DNA from: Lethocerus indicus
Lineage: Eukaryota; Arthropoda; Insecta; Hemiptera; Belostomatidae
NCBI GenBank assembly: GCA_019843655.1
Contig: JACDQD010000001.1
Coordinates: 47,426,443 to 47,490,442, forward strand
Reading direction: 5' to 3'
Length of the DNA: 64,000 nt
Below, piece after piece: positions 39,739 through 51,629 of this stretch. Each line of letters starts with the position of its first letter. Positions within the stretch are counted from its first letter, which is position 1. The notes beneath the pieces were generated by a model. It was not told the origin of the DNA and did not search any database. It saw only the letters and a program-made list of their open reading frames with translations. A program made the translations under genes and the position numbers.

Positions 39739-42582
39739 TTACGATTTGGTACCAAGTAAATAATTTATTTCTTCTTGACCAAGTGGATTTTGATTTTGTA
39801 TCGAAGCAAGCATATATTCAGATACAGAAACATACACAGCAACAGAAAGGCCAATTATACTTGCTATTACTGTATTCTTCTGAAAAATTATGCATGTAGC
39901 AATACAAAGTCCAAGATAGGTAAAATATCGATTCCAATCTAGGTCACCCTTTTTTTCTCTTACACCTGAAAAACAAAATATTCTTTATTAAAATATTGTC
40001 TATAATAAGTATAAATATATTCAATATAACAAAATGAAAATCTAAATTACTTTTTACAAATGACAAATCATAAAATCTGAAAATAAATATTCCATGGAGT
40101 CTCTTACACTGAATGTCTATTACATTAAAGGGCACATATTACATTAGTAAATCACTCAGTTTTTAAATTTAAACTTTTAAGATTATATAAAAAAATAACA
40201 TAAAAGTGCATTTGACATTAACAACAAAGTAATCGAAATAATGTTCTTCTTAATATAAACTGTTATGTGACAAGCTATTATTGTTGGGAATTCTTTATAT
40301 CTACTTATTTCTTACTGTACACACAAAAAAAGTTTTATTTTAAAACGAATATACAAGAAATTCTGTTGGCCAACCAAGAATGCGCTTTATCATACTAACC
40401 AACACATATTTTATCTTTCAAAACATATCCAGTAGCACATTTAGTGCACATGTCAGGCCCATCACCAAGGCATCCATTACATGCTTTATCACACACTGTA
40501 ATCAAACAATATATCAGATTTTCATACACATCACATTGTTAAAATAATCAATTAAGTAATATTAATTAGTAACAATATTTAATTTATTTATTTAGGTTAG
40601 CAAGATTTTCACAGCATTTTAGAAATAGAGAAACTGAAGTAACATTTCTTTATAGCTTAAAACATATTCTTACCAAGACAAGTGTAAGAACCTTCATTGT
40701 TTATACAGAATTCATGGCTTTTACAAGGATTTTGTGCAAGGCATTCATTTATATCCAGGCAACCTCTAGTTTCATCTTTAAACCAACCATCTTTGCAATC
40801 AAAGCACCCTATATTTGACAAATATAACAAAAATCTACATTAAATAATAACTTAATTCATTGTGCTAAAAAAGTATAATTAAAAGATTAACCAGATGTTA
40901 GAAGATGTATTAAAAATAGAATGAACAAATTATTTATTCTTTCATATATATATCCAGACTAAATTAGGACCTAATAAAGGAGAAGAGACAGAAAAATAAC
41001 AAAATAATCATTTAATGACAATCCAGTTTCATCATTTATCATTTGTTTGTATATACTATTATATAATCTGGTATTTTGTAATATTTCTGGAATGAATTAA
41101 TACTTTACATATTATCACAATGGGTACAAAAAACCAAGCATAAATAAAAATTATCAAATGAGAGGATGACTGAACATTGTTAATGAACAATTTTTAACAA
41201 CAATAATTAATAATTGGAAGCTGATAGTTGGTAATGGGTAACGGGTAATAGGTAACCCGAAATAATGTTGATTGGTTACTGGTAATTAATAATTAATAGA
41301 GATAAAATTACCTTTAGGACCAGATTGTGAGCAAGAGTTTTTACAAGAAATATGGCACCTCGAACATAAAATCTTCTGATCATCCCGATAAGATTCATAG
41401 TACGAATCAGCACATGTATCACATTTGGACCCCATGTAACCAGCATCACAATTGCATTCTCCATTTCCTTTTCTAGTTCCAGCGCCCTACAGATTAAAAA
41501 GTGTCCTTTTATTATAAATATAAAATATTAGATAATCCTCTAAAATTATGTGGAAAAATATTTATTGAATTGTTTGTCAAAAATTATAATTAGATAATCA
41601 TTAACATGATTTTGAATTAACTAAACAGTTTACTTTTTAATGACTGAATAATTAAGACTGCCAATATATTCACATCATGGAGGAAAACAAAACACATTTC
41701 TAACTAATGTACTAAAAAGGGTTGATAGTTATGCGTTTACCTTGCACTTCCCATTATTGCTGCACACATTGTTGGGATAACCAATACACTGTTTACATTC
41801 AGGTCCATATGTATTTTCCAAACAGCAATGTTTGATATTTTCAATGCAAAGCCATTTGAAGAGCTCATCCAACTCCTTCTGCTTGAACCACCAGTCTTCG
41901 AGTTTGTGCTCCCACTCTTCAGCCAATCTGTAACACTGTTCCATTGCCACATAAGGTTGACGTATAGGAAATTAGGTTGACTGCTATAGGAGCAATGCCT
42001 GATGTACTTGAACAATTCCTTAAGGACCATGCCCACATTCTGAATTCAGACAGAAAGAATGAATGTGGTTTTAGAACCAATCTCTACTTAAATTGTACAT
42101 TCATTATTTGTAAATAATTTCTTTGGAGGGCGATAAGTGTTCAATCAAATCTACTTGAACAATTTCTTAGGGCCATACCCATAGTCTGAATTTAGACAAA
42201 AATAATGAATGTAATTTTAGAACTAATCTGTACTTATGTTGTACTTTTTTTTTATTTTTATATCATTTGTTTGGAAGGTGATAAGTGTTTGTAAAATCAC
42301 TTTTGATCAAACAGCGATAATAAATGTAACACACCTGCTGTTGTCCCCTTTCAACATCAGAGCACAAATGTTCTTGGACTTCAATTAAACGCACTTCACT
42401 GATAGCATATTCACCCAACTTTTCTTCTTCCCATGCCGTATCACCACCTCCAAAATGTTTCTTATTTGTTTTTGCCATACCCTAGAAATCAAATGTTTGC
42501 ATTACTTTCAATTAATAACTGAAACAAATTATTAAAAAATGAGGTAAAAAACAATGTGCATGTGTGTGTGTGTGTGTATGTG

Positions 42583-42655
<73 letters not shown>

Positions 42656-42977
42656 CCTACAACTACTCTCTGTGGGTGACCTTATATCAGCACCTCATCT
42701 GGAAATAAACTACTGAATTGAGTAAGTGCCCTGGCATTTATGGTCTCTATAATTTCAAGTGGATAGCAATTAACACTCTATAGAATTAAATAACTAAGCT
42801 AATGTGAATGCTTACATTCATAAAAGACATGACCAATGTCTTACAGGCCTGGCAAGGAGGCAAAATCTCTTCTTTTTTGTCTTTGCCTTTGGGTTGACTT
42901 TTCGGTACATCTTGACAATTTGATTGAGCAATTATCATTGAAATGATGCTCAGAACTATAAACCAATAAACTTTCAT
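39739..42977 (-). CDS. Creld: Cysteine-rich with EGF-like domains protein (CRELD1-type)
   Basis: Seven coding exons in descending order: 42977-42816, 42481-42335, 41935-41741, 41486-41312, 40808-40674, 40495-40400, 39965-39739 (stop TAA); phases join and give 378 residues. Residues 1-21 form a hydrophobic signal peptide. A CxxC (CQAC, 42-45) opens the conserved N-terminal domain, which includes GGGDTAWEEEKLGEYA and an EDWWF segment. EGF-like and furin-like cysteine repeats follow, with a calcium-binding EGF signature (DINEC at about 245-249). Two hydrophobic segments near the C-terminus (about 317-331 and 335-352) match the membrane anchors of CRELD1; CRELD2 lacks them. The family acts in the ER and secretory pathway in folding and calcineurin-linked signalling. 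The ATG lies 9 bases after an acceptor (TTTCAG), so a 5' untranslated exon lies upstream, towards the gap shared with Ubc10. Confidence 0.93.
42005..42298. repeat. Tandem duplication in a Creld intron (about 147-bp unit)
   Basis: TACTTGAACAATT starts at 42005 and again at 42152. The units end with GGAGGGCGATAAGTGTT (42125) and GGAAGGTGATAAGTGTT (42273), so the offset stays at 147-148 bp. The copies differ by scattered substitutions. The duplication lies between coding exons 2 and 3 of Creld. Confidence 0.8.
42559..42651. repeat. Compound (TG)n(TA)n microsatellite
   Basis: A short TG tract followed by about 60 bp of TA dinucleotides, in the first coding intron of Creld. Confidence 0.97.
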
Positions 42978-44099
42978 GGCTTTACCCTGAAATTAAAAGC
43001 AATTTATAATAAACTGTTATTCAGGTTATCTTTGCAATTTATTTTATTATTTCATTACAATTATGTAAACTTAATGGCAGACCCCTATGTTATGGGATTT
43101 GTATAATGAAACAGAATCACGCATGAAGAATATAGTTGAATCTTCATGTAAATAAAAAATTAAAATGGCAGTTAATTCATATTGTACTTTTTTTATGAAT
43201 AATAATAATATATAATAATAAGTCTAGAAAACTTAATCAAATATTGTGAATTATAAGTAAATTTACCAATTGCTGGCAGTAAATATCTGTGGAAGAAACC
43301 ATAAAAATATAAGTATTGTAAGAATTATAAGTGAGGACAACCTACATAGTTATTCATTATTTCACAATTCCACTACCTAAATATGCAGCTGAATACACAC
43401 ACTTAAATAAACAGATGCTCAGGAAGAAAAAAAAGTAAATTGGTTTACTTTGCTAATTATGGTTAATTTTTTTGGCTTAAATTTGTTTAAAAAAAATGAT
43501 AAAAACATCTGTGTGCTTGTATGTATTTATATTGGTATATTATTATTATTATTAGTATTATTATTAATCAGGTTATCACAATCCTGGGTGGATCTTCACT
43601 GCGACAACAATCCACCGACAAACCATCCAATTGGGCTTCCAGAATCTAGTCTTTTTGTATATGTATACATCTATTTACTTATTTAAATTATCAATGAGGC
43701 ACAATATTTCAGCAGTTCAGACAGGATGTTTTATCAGCAACCAATTTGCACCGGTGTCTCACTGATTTACTGAAAGAATGTTATTGAAGAGGGCAAGAAG
43801 TTTAAACTGGTCTAAGTAAGTATAAATTGATTTCACTTTTTGTTTACTGAAATATAACATTAAAATATCCAAACAATAATACAAATATTTCGTAATTTAT
43901 GTTATACACTGAGAAAACGAATGGAACACAAACATCCTTTGAGATGCAAATAAGTACCGTCAAGCGATCTGTTTAATAATCTATTGCTCCTTGGTACAAT
44001 CAATAAAAATTAAGCGATTTGTGATGGCAAAAGATATGAACTGTCATTAATATTCTTTTTTTCTCAGCGTTAAATATTCTTTCTCCTACCTAGATCCCT

Positions 44100-45600
44100 A
44101 TAATTTGTTCAATGAATTACCTGAGGATCATGAAAGGGGAATTTAATCGAATATCCGGAAACTGGTCAGAACACAATAACCGATATCAGACAATCAACAA
44201 CGACTGATAGAGTAACAATACCAGGAGGTTTTACCCACGATGTACAACTTGAGGTAAGGATGCCGGTTCATGAGTAAATCTGGTGTTAAATTTCATATTA
44301 TTCTTAAAATTAAATCTCAAGGAATATTCTTGAGACAATATCTTCTTTCTCGGGTATTTTCTGGTATATTTTTTAACGAAATCATAAATTGCAAACTCTG
44401 AAACTTTTTTTTCATTTGCCATATTCCATAATCGAAATTTAATAATTAATATAAAGAGTAATACAATTTTTGCGTATTTTTTGTTCGCAATAGAAAAACA
44501 AATGCAATTGAGGTAGAGAAAATTTGAATACGAAGGCAACGTTCTCGTAGTATTCCACACGTCGAAAGAGAACCTGCCAGCAACAATTCACGGCGGCTTA
44601 TAGCAAGATAGTGATTAATCTTAATTTTCATTCATTTTCCTTTTAAGGACGATCTAGTTAAGCACTAGTATCCGCAAGTGATGGAAAATAGGTGTGAACT
44701 TGAGCAGAAAAAAATGTCGATCGAAAAAATTGAAAAGATTGCTGCCGCTTACGCATTTCGTGAATACAGGTTTCGAGACACGTAAGTACCTCCTTACATT
44801 ATTATTTTAGCTTATAGGTGAGTGGAGAAAGGAAATTAAAACGAGATTTAATGCTCAAGACCCTCCAATAATAGAAGTATTCGGTATATTTATACCTGCG
44901 GCTGTTTTCTACACTAGTGTAAATTCACGCACACAAAAACACACTTATGTAAAAAATTAATTCTTAATTTTCTCTTCATGGCGGATAAGCGTAAATACAT
45001 ATATTTTCCACGCCTGATTATTGGGAATATTTTTGTTAAGAAATGGGAGGGGGGAGTTAAAACGTGGCAACACTGGAGCCAGACACGATCTGGCAGTCGG
45101 TGGCGGCTCTTTGTAGTTTTATCAAGTCAAAGTGCTGTGGAACTATACCTGAAAAAAATCCTGAGACAGTTGAGCGCGTTTCACTGTAATGGCAGCTACG
45201 CGAAGATTGCAAAAGGTACGTACCGGGTTTCGGTTCCGTTACGGTCCGGACATGCCACACCGGTCCCTGGGCACGTCCATTTCGAGCCGCAATTCCTCTC
45301 GTTCAACCGAACTGTTATCGAACCGGATCCTGTTTTTTCGAACTGTGGATGGTAATCGGTTTCGGCCCACCGCCTATTCGCGCAACCTTAATTTTATTTA
45401 TCGTCGGAGTACTTCCAAACATTCTTTCTTACGCTTCCCCCTATTACTTGACATTTAAAAACTGCTCAATTGTATTCCCAAGTGATACACCGCCTTGCCG
45501 ATTACAATACGCAAGCCGAGTATCTCGATACTTAATTCGACTGTTGACTTTGAAAGATGTCACAACCATGTTTTGAGGTCTTCCGGTTCTTTTTTCTAAG
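44100..45600. promoter_or_regulatory. CpG-retaining divergent promoter zone, Creld / Ubc10
   Basis: This lies between the 5' end of Creld (minus) and the first exon of Ubc10 (plus). CpG is frequent (for example around 45060-45360), in contrast to the DNA on both sides. The head-to-head layout suggests a shared promoter region. No TATA box or specific factor site was assigned. Confidence 0.5.
44681..44781 (+). CDS. Candidate orphan first exon
   Basis: The frame opens with ATG and reads MENRCELEQKKMSIEKIEK, then AAAYAFREYRFRD, and ends at a near-perfect donor (GTAAGT) in phase 2. The peptide is charged and helix-like. No matching next exon was found before the Ubc10 ATG at 45189. It could be a 5' exon of a transcript that skips to a distant exon, an upstream ORF in a Ubc10 leader, or chance. 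No family was recognised. Confidence 0.25.
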
Positions 45601-48346
45601 TCTCAGATTTGAACAGTGACTTCATTTGTATCTTAAGCTAAGGTTTTGTTTAAAGACATATTTTGGGACAATAGTTTTTCTATATTTTTTTTATCCCAAA
45701 GGCCAAATAATTTCTCAGGACAGTCAGTCAGTCAGTCAGTCTGAACAAGAACTGTAACTCTAAAGACATTAATAGTTCTGATATCAAAAGTTTAATTGGT
45801 ACTCATTATTTGAAGCCTGTTTTGGAATGTCTTTCGAGATATTTGAAGAACAGAAATTTGGATAGGCCGATTTACTTTAGTAATCTGTTTTACAATATTG
45901 GCTTTGAAATGTTTATATCATATTGGGTATAAATGAGCCAAACACGCTCAGTTTGCCCTGGCTCAAACCTAAGGAAAAAATATATTTATATTTAGATTAA
46001 TTGATTTAAAATGGACTGTCAAACTTTATCTTATTTTTTTCATTAAAGATTAGTCAGATTAATATTTTGATTGTACTGCCATGTTGTGTAGTTATGTATT
46101 ACTAATTATATTCTTTTCCTTGTGGCTCAAGAATAGAAACTGTTTAAAATGCACAGAGCCACACAGGCAGTGTAAGCCCCTGGAGGTAAAACCTATAATT
46201 AAAACTCATGAACTAATGTGTAAGAATATAAAAATAAATGTTACCATCCATAAGAATAAGACTAACTTTGAAATTTGATTAGGCCTAAATTATTTGAATT
46301 GAATTAAAATAATTATTGACCATATAAAATTGAATATGGGGAGATAATAGCAGTAATATAATATGTAGAAACTATCAATCATTACCTATTAAAAAAGTGA
46401 TGCATTATTCGACATAGAATGAATACAATTCGCTTTATGTTTTATAAATGTTACGTTAATTTATTAATTTATTCCTATATATAAATTCATGGGGATTCTG
46501 AATGGGTTCTTCAATCTGTTGGTATTTTACATGACTTAAGACCTTGAATCTGGTCAGGTTATTTTTGGAAGTATTACATCTAGATTTAAGATCTTGCCAG
46601 GACATAAACTCTAAAGACATAAATGCCACCTTTATTCTTCATTTTTATTATTCCCTTTTTGTGTTTTTTTTATATATATACATACACACACACAAATTTA
46701 TCTATACAGACAAGTAGATACAGATCTACTTTTTTTTCAATTAGACAACATAAATGAGTGGTTAATGGTTTTTTTACATGTAGCATTTGCTCAAGAGTAT
46801 TATTTGTTATTCTGAATCATTAAGTCAAGGAATTGAATTCTTCTTGTGCCATATAAAAGAAGAAAACCAAAGAAATAAGTTGGATTATGTTTTTTAACAT
46901 TAAAAATTTAGGTCTATAAAATGATAAAAAGTTTTGTATAAATTAAATGATTTACTCATCAAATTAAAATGCATTCTGTACTAATTAAAAGTGCTTGTAT
47001 GGTTGTTTTAGGAGTTATGTGATATCAGATCTTCTGGGTTACGTTCATTCAGGGATATACAGGTGGATGAAGGCAATATACTCACATGGCAAGGGTTAAT
47101 AGTTCCAGTATGTACCATTAATATATTAAAAAAACTATTACTTTCACCGAATGTAAGAATATTGAGTTTCTCAGACATTTTGTTTGTTATAATTGAACAA
47201 GAGAAAGTTTATATTGCTCACTTTAATCAGAACTGAATAATTTAAAAACTTTTTATATAATTATGACCCTGTGTAACTGTACTTCTTGCAAGTATTTGTT
47301 AAAAGGAAACCCCCTCCTTGATAAAAGGGGTATTAAAAAAAAAGTAAAATTAGTGAAAGCAGCTTCCTTTCCTTTAACAATAATGATCTCTAAAATTACC
47401 AGGAAGTTGGGTTAGGGCTAAATTTAGATCAATGGAGCAACCCAGTCTAATTGGAAAATTAAGAGCCATTAAAACTACTGTTAAAATTTATTTTTGTTCA
47501 ACTTTGATTTTAGTTTCAACTGCTATTAATCTGTTGTCATTATGTGTTATATGATTCTTTATAACATAAAGAAATTAAATATGTTTTTTTGCCATTTCAA
47601 CCTGAATAGGAATGAGTTATTATTTAGACATGTGGAAATGTTCACAGGAGAATCCACCCTTCAACAAAGGGGCATTTAGAATTGAAATTACATTTCCTGC
47701 TGAATACCCATTTAAACCACCAAAAATCAATTTTAAAACAAAAATATATCATCCAAACATTGATGAAAAAGGCCAAGTTTGTTTACCAATTATAAGTGCA
47801 GAAAATTGGAAACCGGCAACAAAAACTGATCAAGGTATATAAAATTTGCAAATTATATGTAATTTTTTTATCTTTTGGCTTCTTTCCATTGTCAGTAGCA
47901 CTCCGACAATAATATAATCAAGTCATTAGGTGTTTCATTTACTGGTCATCCTTTCATCCTTTTGACACTATTGCTGTACTTTTACTATATTTTACTATTA
48001 TCAGTTATGTAGTAATATACAGTCATTGAATTTGTGTGTGAGCTACTGACAGGGTGTTTCATCAGCATCACTATTTTATGTAGGTCTAATCATGTAGGGA
48101 AGAAGAAACAGAAAAGTCATGAGTGAGACTTTTCAAAATCTTCTAAATTAATTCCATAAAATAATATAAATTTTTTATTCTTTTTTCACAGTTATACAGG
48201 CATTGGTTGCACTTGTGAATGATCCAGAACCAGAACATCCTCTGCGAGCTGATCTGGCAGAGGAATACTCAAAAGATAGAAAGAAATTTTTAAAGAATGC
48301 TGAAGAATACACAAAGAAACACAGCGAAAAAAGACCATCTGATTAG
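45189..48346 (+). CDS. Ubc10: Ubiquitin-conjugating enzyme E2 L3 type (UbcH7)
   Basis: Four exons: 45189-45215, 47012-47107, 47648-47834 and 48192-48346 (stop TAG). Phases join and give 154 residues, the same length as human UBE2L3. The UBC fold is complete: HPN at 76-78 and catalytic Cys86 in GQVCLPI. Pro88 and His119 are present, the residues that limit UBE2L3 to cysteine transfer, so it should charge HECT and RBR ligases (Parkin/ariadne type) rather than lysine directly. The start is fixed by MAATRRLQK and by a strong donor (GTACGT) nine codons later. The protein acts in cytosol and nucleus. The gene is divergent from Creld. Intron 3 holds a decayed hammerhead-like motif. Confidence 0.97.
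45721..45740. repeat. (CAGT)5 tetranucleotide repeat
   Basis: Five CAGT units in the first intron of Ubc10. Confidence 0.9.
47872..47900 (-). repeat. Relic hammerhead-like motif in Ubc10 intron 3
   Basis: On the minus strand GCTA, CTGACAA, T, GGA-AAGAA-GCC and AAAAG follow the order of the 12.3-kb motif. Substitutions hit the core (the second G of CTGACGA) and stem II, so it should be inactive. It shows that the repeat family also entered the CpG-poor gene domain. Confidence 0.5.
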
Positions 48347-48473
48347 AAATCAATTGTTGCAAGTGTTTAATGCCTACAGATTTTTGGCATTTTGATAGAG
48401 TTTATCTATCAGTTAAATATATCTTTACATGTATAAGTAAAATGTGAAGTTATATTTATGCCATTATTCACCG

Positions 48474-48479
48474 AATAAA
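48474..48479 (+). terminator. Proximal candidate poly(A) signal of Ubc10
   Basis: AATAAA about 130 bp after the stop codon. Confidence 0.4.
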
Positions 48480-49299
48480 ATGTGATCAAAATGATAACCT
48501 AGGGTCTATTTTGCAAGAAAGTTGTATGGTCACCCAAAGTTTTGAAATGTACTTTTTTCAGTATTTATATAAGGTGCAATTATGGTTTCCCCATTATGCG
48601 CAAATGTACTTTTGTGAATTAGTTTTGTTCCATTAAAATATTCAATTGAGTATTGTTGATGAATGATTGAGAATAGAGATTAAAATTTAATAATTATTTC
48701 AGAACTTACTTTGCACAATATCAGTTTCTACTGATTTGTCTGTATTGTTTCATGTTATGTGAAGGACCAAGATTATATTACATTCTCTTTTTAGCTAGCA
48801 TTTACTCTTTAAATTAGCATTTATCATAACTTCATTGTCAGAGTTGGTTTAATTCAGTTTTCCTTTAGTTTTTATATTTAAAAGTAGAAATCTATTAACT
48901 TTTACTAATACAAGATACAGTTGCAACTTTGGATTGTAATCATTAAATACTTTAGGGCAATGTCACTTTACTGCATTCGTTTTCAATATATGTACGCATC
49001 ATGTTTCCACTGGAATGTATTAGTGTATAAGTGCAAAATGTGTTTGCCTGCTTAAAAAAATATGAGGCTTGGTGACCCTAACTAGTCACATGAGGGAAGC
49101 ATATAATTCTCAGTAGATTAGATTCTACTATAAGATTTTAGCATTAGATTAAACTTATAAAAATTGTCAGTTATATGAAATTTTAAAAAATGAGTTTTAG
49201 CAACCGAGATTTTTATTTTTATTTGCCAGGATGTCTAAAAGCTAATGTTAAATGATAATGGGTGTATTTTTATATTTATATTATTTTCTCCATTTACCC

Positions 49300-49305
49300 A
49301 ATAAA
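49300..49305 (+). terminator. Distal candidate poly(A) signal of Ubc10
   Basis: AATAAA about 950 bp after the stop, followed within 15 bp by a T/G-rich stretch (TTTTGTGTG), as expected of a cleavage region. Two signals suggest alternative 3' UTR lengths. Confidence 0.45.
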
Positions 49306-49579
49306 ACTTTTGTGTGCACTAATTGTGTTAATTTTATTTCCTCTAACTTTTGGTACAGAAAAGTATTTAGGTAAGTTGGCCAACCAAGTGAGTTCTAACT
49401 TATATACAGAATGATTTCAGAATAACCTTTTATCTTTTTACATTAAGAATATTTGTATAAAAAAATGAGGAAGGGGAGAAGACAGCAGGAATCATGAAAA
49501 ATTGGCTATCATATAATATGTATGTACACACACATGTACATGTAAATTAAAAAAAAAATGATGAATTATAATTTAAAGG

Positions 49580-49930
49580 AAACAAAAAAATTTTAAATCT
49601 GACTTATTTGAACATGAACGTGTGTCTGTATAAATATATTTATATTATCAATGAACACACTAAAATAATTCATTAATTTTAAGCAAAATATGTAACTGAT
49701 GAATAAATTATCAATCACTAAACAATCTTGTAAAGAAATAGAGAAATGTATTTCTAATAGTAAATAATATATTATTTATTTGTTAATATAAACCATTGAA
49801 ACATCAGGTTAAATAAGAATAAAATCTATTTAATATTGTTTTTTCTGATATTTGAAGAATAGTGTATGACATTAAATAATTTGTATACACTTTGTAGTAA
49901 CAATTATGGCTTTAAGTACTATACAAGTAT
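49580..49930. repeat. Left copy of a duplicated AT-rich segment
   Basis: TTATTTGAACATGAACGTGT, AATAATTCATTAATTTTA, TGATGAATAAATTATCAAT and AGTAAATAATATATTATTTA recur in the same order at 52.7-52.95 kb. The end of this copy (TTAATATTGTTTTTTC) recurs at about 53.72 kb. No coding content was seen. Confidence 0.75.
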
Positions 49931-50024
49931 TATAATATTAAAAATATGTTCTTGAAAAATATAAAGCAATATACACATAAACTATAAGATGATATATATT
50001 TTATGCAATCTCAAAGTGAGTTAA

Positions 50025-51090
50025 CAGAAAAACCGGTTTTTAACCTTTTATGTGTTAAAAATTCATTTTTTAACCTGTGAGTTGAAAAACCACTTTATAA
50101 CCTGTTTTTTGCGTTGCACTACTGGTTTCTAACTCAGTGTTTCGGTTGAAAAACCAGTGTTAAATCCGGTTTTGCGTAGAATACCACTTTTAACCCGATT
50201 TTGTGGGTGAGAAACCATTTTTTTCAACCGGTTTTTGAGGTAAAAACCAGTTTTTATCCCGGTTTTTACGTTGAAAAATCACTGAAGAACATTTTTAATC
50301 CTGGTTTTCGCGTTATAAAAATAGTTTGTAACTTGGTTTTACCGTTGAAAAATTGCTTAACCCGGTGTTGCATTCAAAAGCCACATTATAATCTTTTGTC
50401 TGTTAAAAAACCCTTTTTATTTTGTATTTTGCGTTATGAAACCACATTTAACGCTGTTTTTGCGTTATGAAACCACATTTAACGCTGTTTTTGCGTTATG
50501 AAACCACATTTAACGCTGTTTTTGCATTATGAAACCACATTTAACGCTGTTTTTGCGTTGAAAATCCACTTTTTAACGTGATTTTTGCGTTATAATCTCC
50601 TATTTATTTTTTTCAAAATTCAAATTCAAAATATTCAAATATTCTTCTCGTCTTCCGTTATTGATTTTTTGCGTTTAATTACTTGTTTTTAACCTGGTTT
50701 TCGCGGCGAAGAACTGCTTTTTAATTCGGTATTTGGGTGCCGTTGTAAAACTCGTCATTAATTCGGTTTAAACCACTTCTTAACCCGTTTTTTCCTTGAA
50801 AAGCAGTTTCTAACCCGACTTTTTGTTCCTAAAAAACTTTTTATAACCTTTTTGTGGTAAAATAACTACTTTTAACCTGTTTTTTGCGTTAAAAATCTAC
50901 ATTTCAACACGTTTTTTAAACTGGTGTTGGGAAAACTCACTTTCCAACCCGTTTTGGGCTCAAAAACCACTTATGAACCGGTTTTTTGCGTTGAAAGACC
51001 ACTTTTCAACCCGTGTGCAATAGCTCTTTTGATCCTTTTTTTTGCCTCAAAAAACCAGTTTGTTTTTAAAAACTTTTTAACCCGGTTTTT
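50025..51090. repeat. Degenerate minisatellite, about 31-bp unit
   Basis: Units of the form TTTTTGCGTTG, AAAACCAC, TTTTTAACCCGG repeat for about 1 kb. Four units at about 50432-50560 are nearly identical (GCGTTATGAAACCACATTTA, then ACGCTG) with a 31-bp period; the others are diverged. Most units hold short inverted words (AAAAACC and GGTTTTT). Unit length is not a multiple of three, so open frames through the array are incidental. The array ends next to the Penelope-like remnant. Confidence 0.85.
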
Positions 51091-51104
51091 ACTATCAACA
51101 GGCC

Positions 51105-51304
51105 ATAATATAGAATTTAAAGACAAAAATCCTATCCAAGAAAACAACTATTATAAGAAGAGGATTATCAGAGAAACACATAAAAACAACAATTTCAACA
51201 GGGACGTAGTCCTTAATATAAGCAGAGGATGTTTCCCGGTAATACAGGAACACACAGATTTTAATCCCAAAAGGATTTACGACACCGCACATCCACATGT
51301 ATAG
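51105..51304 (+). pseudogene. 3' end of a Penelope-like retroelement ORF
   Basis: The frame ending at 51304 reads NYYKKRIIRETHKNNNFNRD and then GCFPVIQ. This resembles the region just after the GIY-YIG endonuclease at the C-terminus of Penelope-like proteins, where a KRIIREA segment is followed by NFNRD. The reverse transcriptase and the GIY-YIG core are absent, the frame runs upstream into the minisatellite, and the copy is 5'-truncated and inactive. The hammerhead motif right after the stop supports the assignment. Confidence 0.6.
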
Positions 51305-51330
51305 AACCCCAAGTTGATTCACTCTTCAGT

Positions 51331-51380
51331 CGGACCCTGATGATGGAACCCGTAAGAGTCCCGAAATGTCGGAGCAGACT
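51331..51380 (+). ncRNA. Hammerhead-like motif 3' of the Penelope remnant
   Basis: CTGATGA (51337-51343), one T, then stem II GGAACCC / GAGTCCC closed by a GTAA tetraloop, then GAAA (51363-51366), a two-base TG in place of stem III, and TC (51369-51370). Two pairs in stem II are mismatched. Flanking CC/GG and GTC/GAC can form an interrupted stem I. The layout fits the small Penelope-associated hammerheads with reduced stem III. The extra T after the core is shared with the 12.3-kb motif. Confidence 0.55.
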
Positions 51381-51629
51381 ACACCCAAGAGTTGTTAATA
51401 CCCAAAGTACTAAATATTATTAGAGTATATATAATAAATAACAGAGTATTATTAGGTAGTCTAGAATGGATGAATTGATGGATGGAAATATTTATTATTT
51501 TAATACATATATCGTGATTTGTTTACCGTCGGATGACGGTGGGGTTAAATAATACAGGGGAAAAACTCTTTGAGGAAATTTGATCGGAATAGTAGTGTTT
51601 GCTCCGCATATTGTATTTGTTATAACATA

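Noticed and set aside
44231..44631. Minus-strand frames of 61 and 109 residues in the Creld/Ubc10 gap
   Set aside because: The 109-residue frame is lysine-rich and plausible as a peptide, but it has no recognised family, splice site or poly(A) context.
50025..51090. CRISPR-like array
   Set aside because: Units are contiguous and degenerate, with no unique spacers, in a eukaryotic genome; it is a minisatellite.
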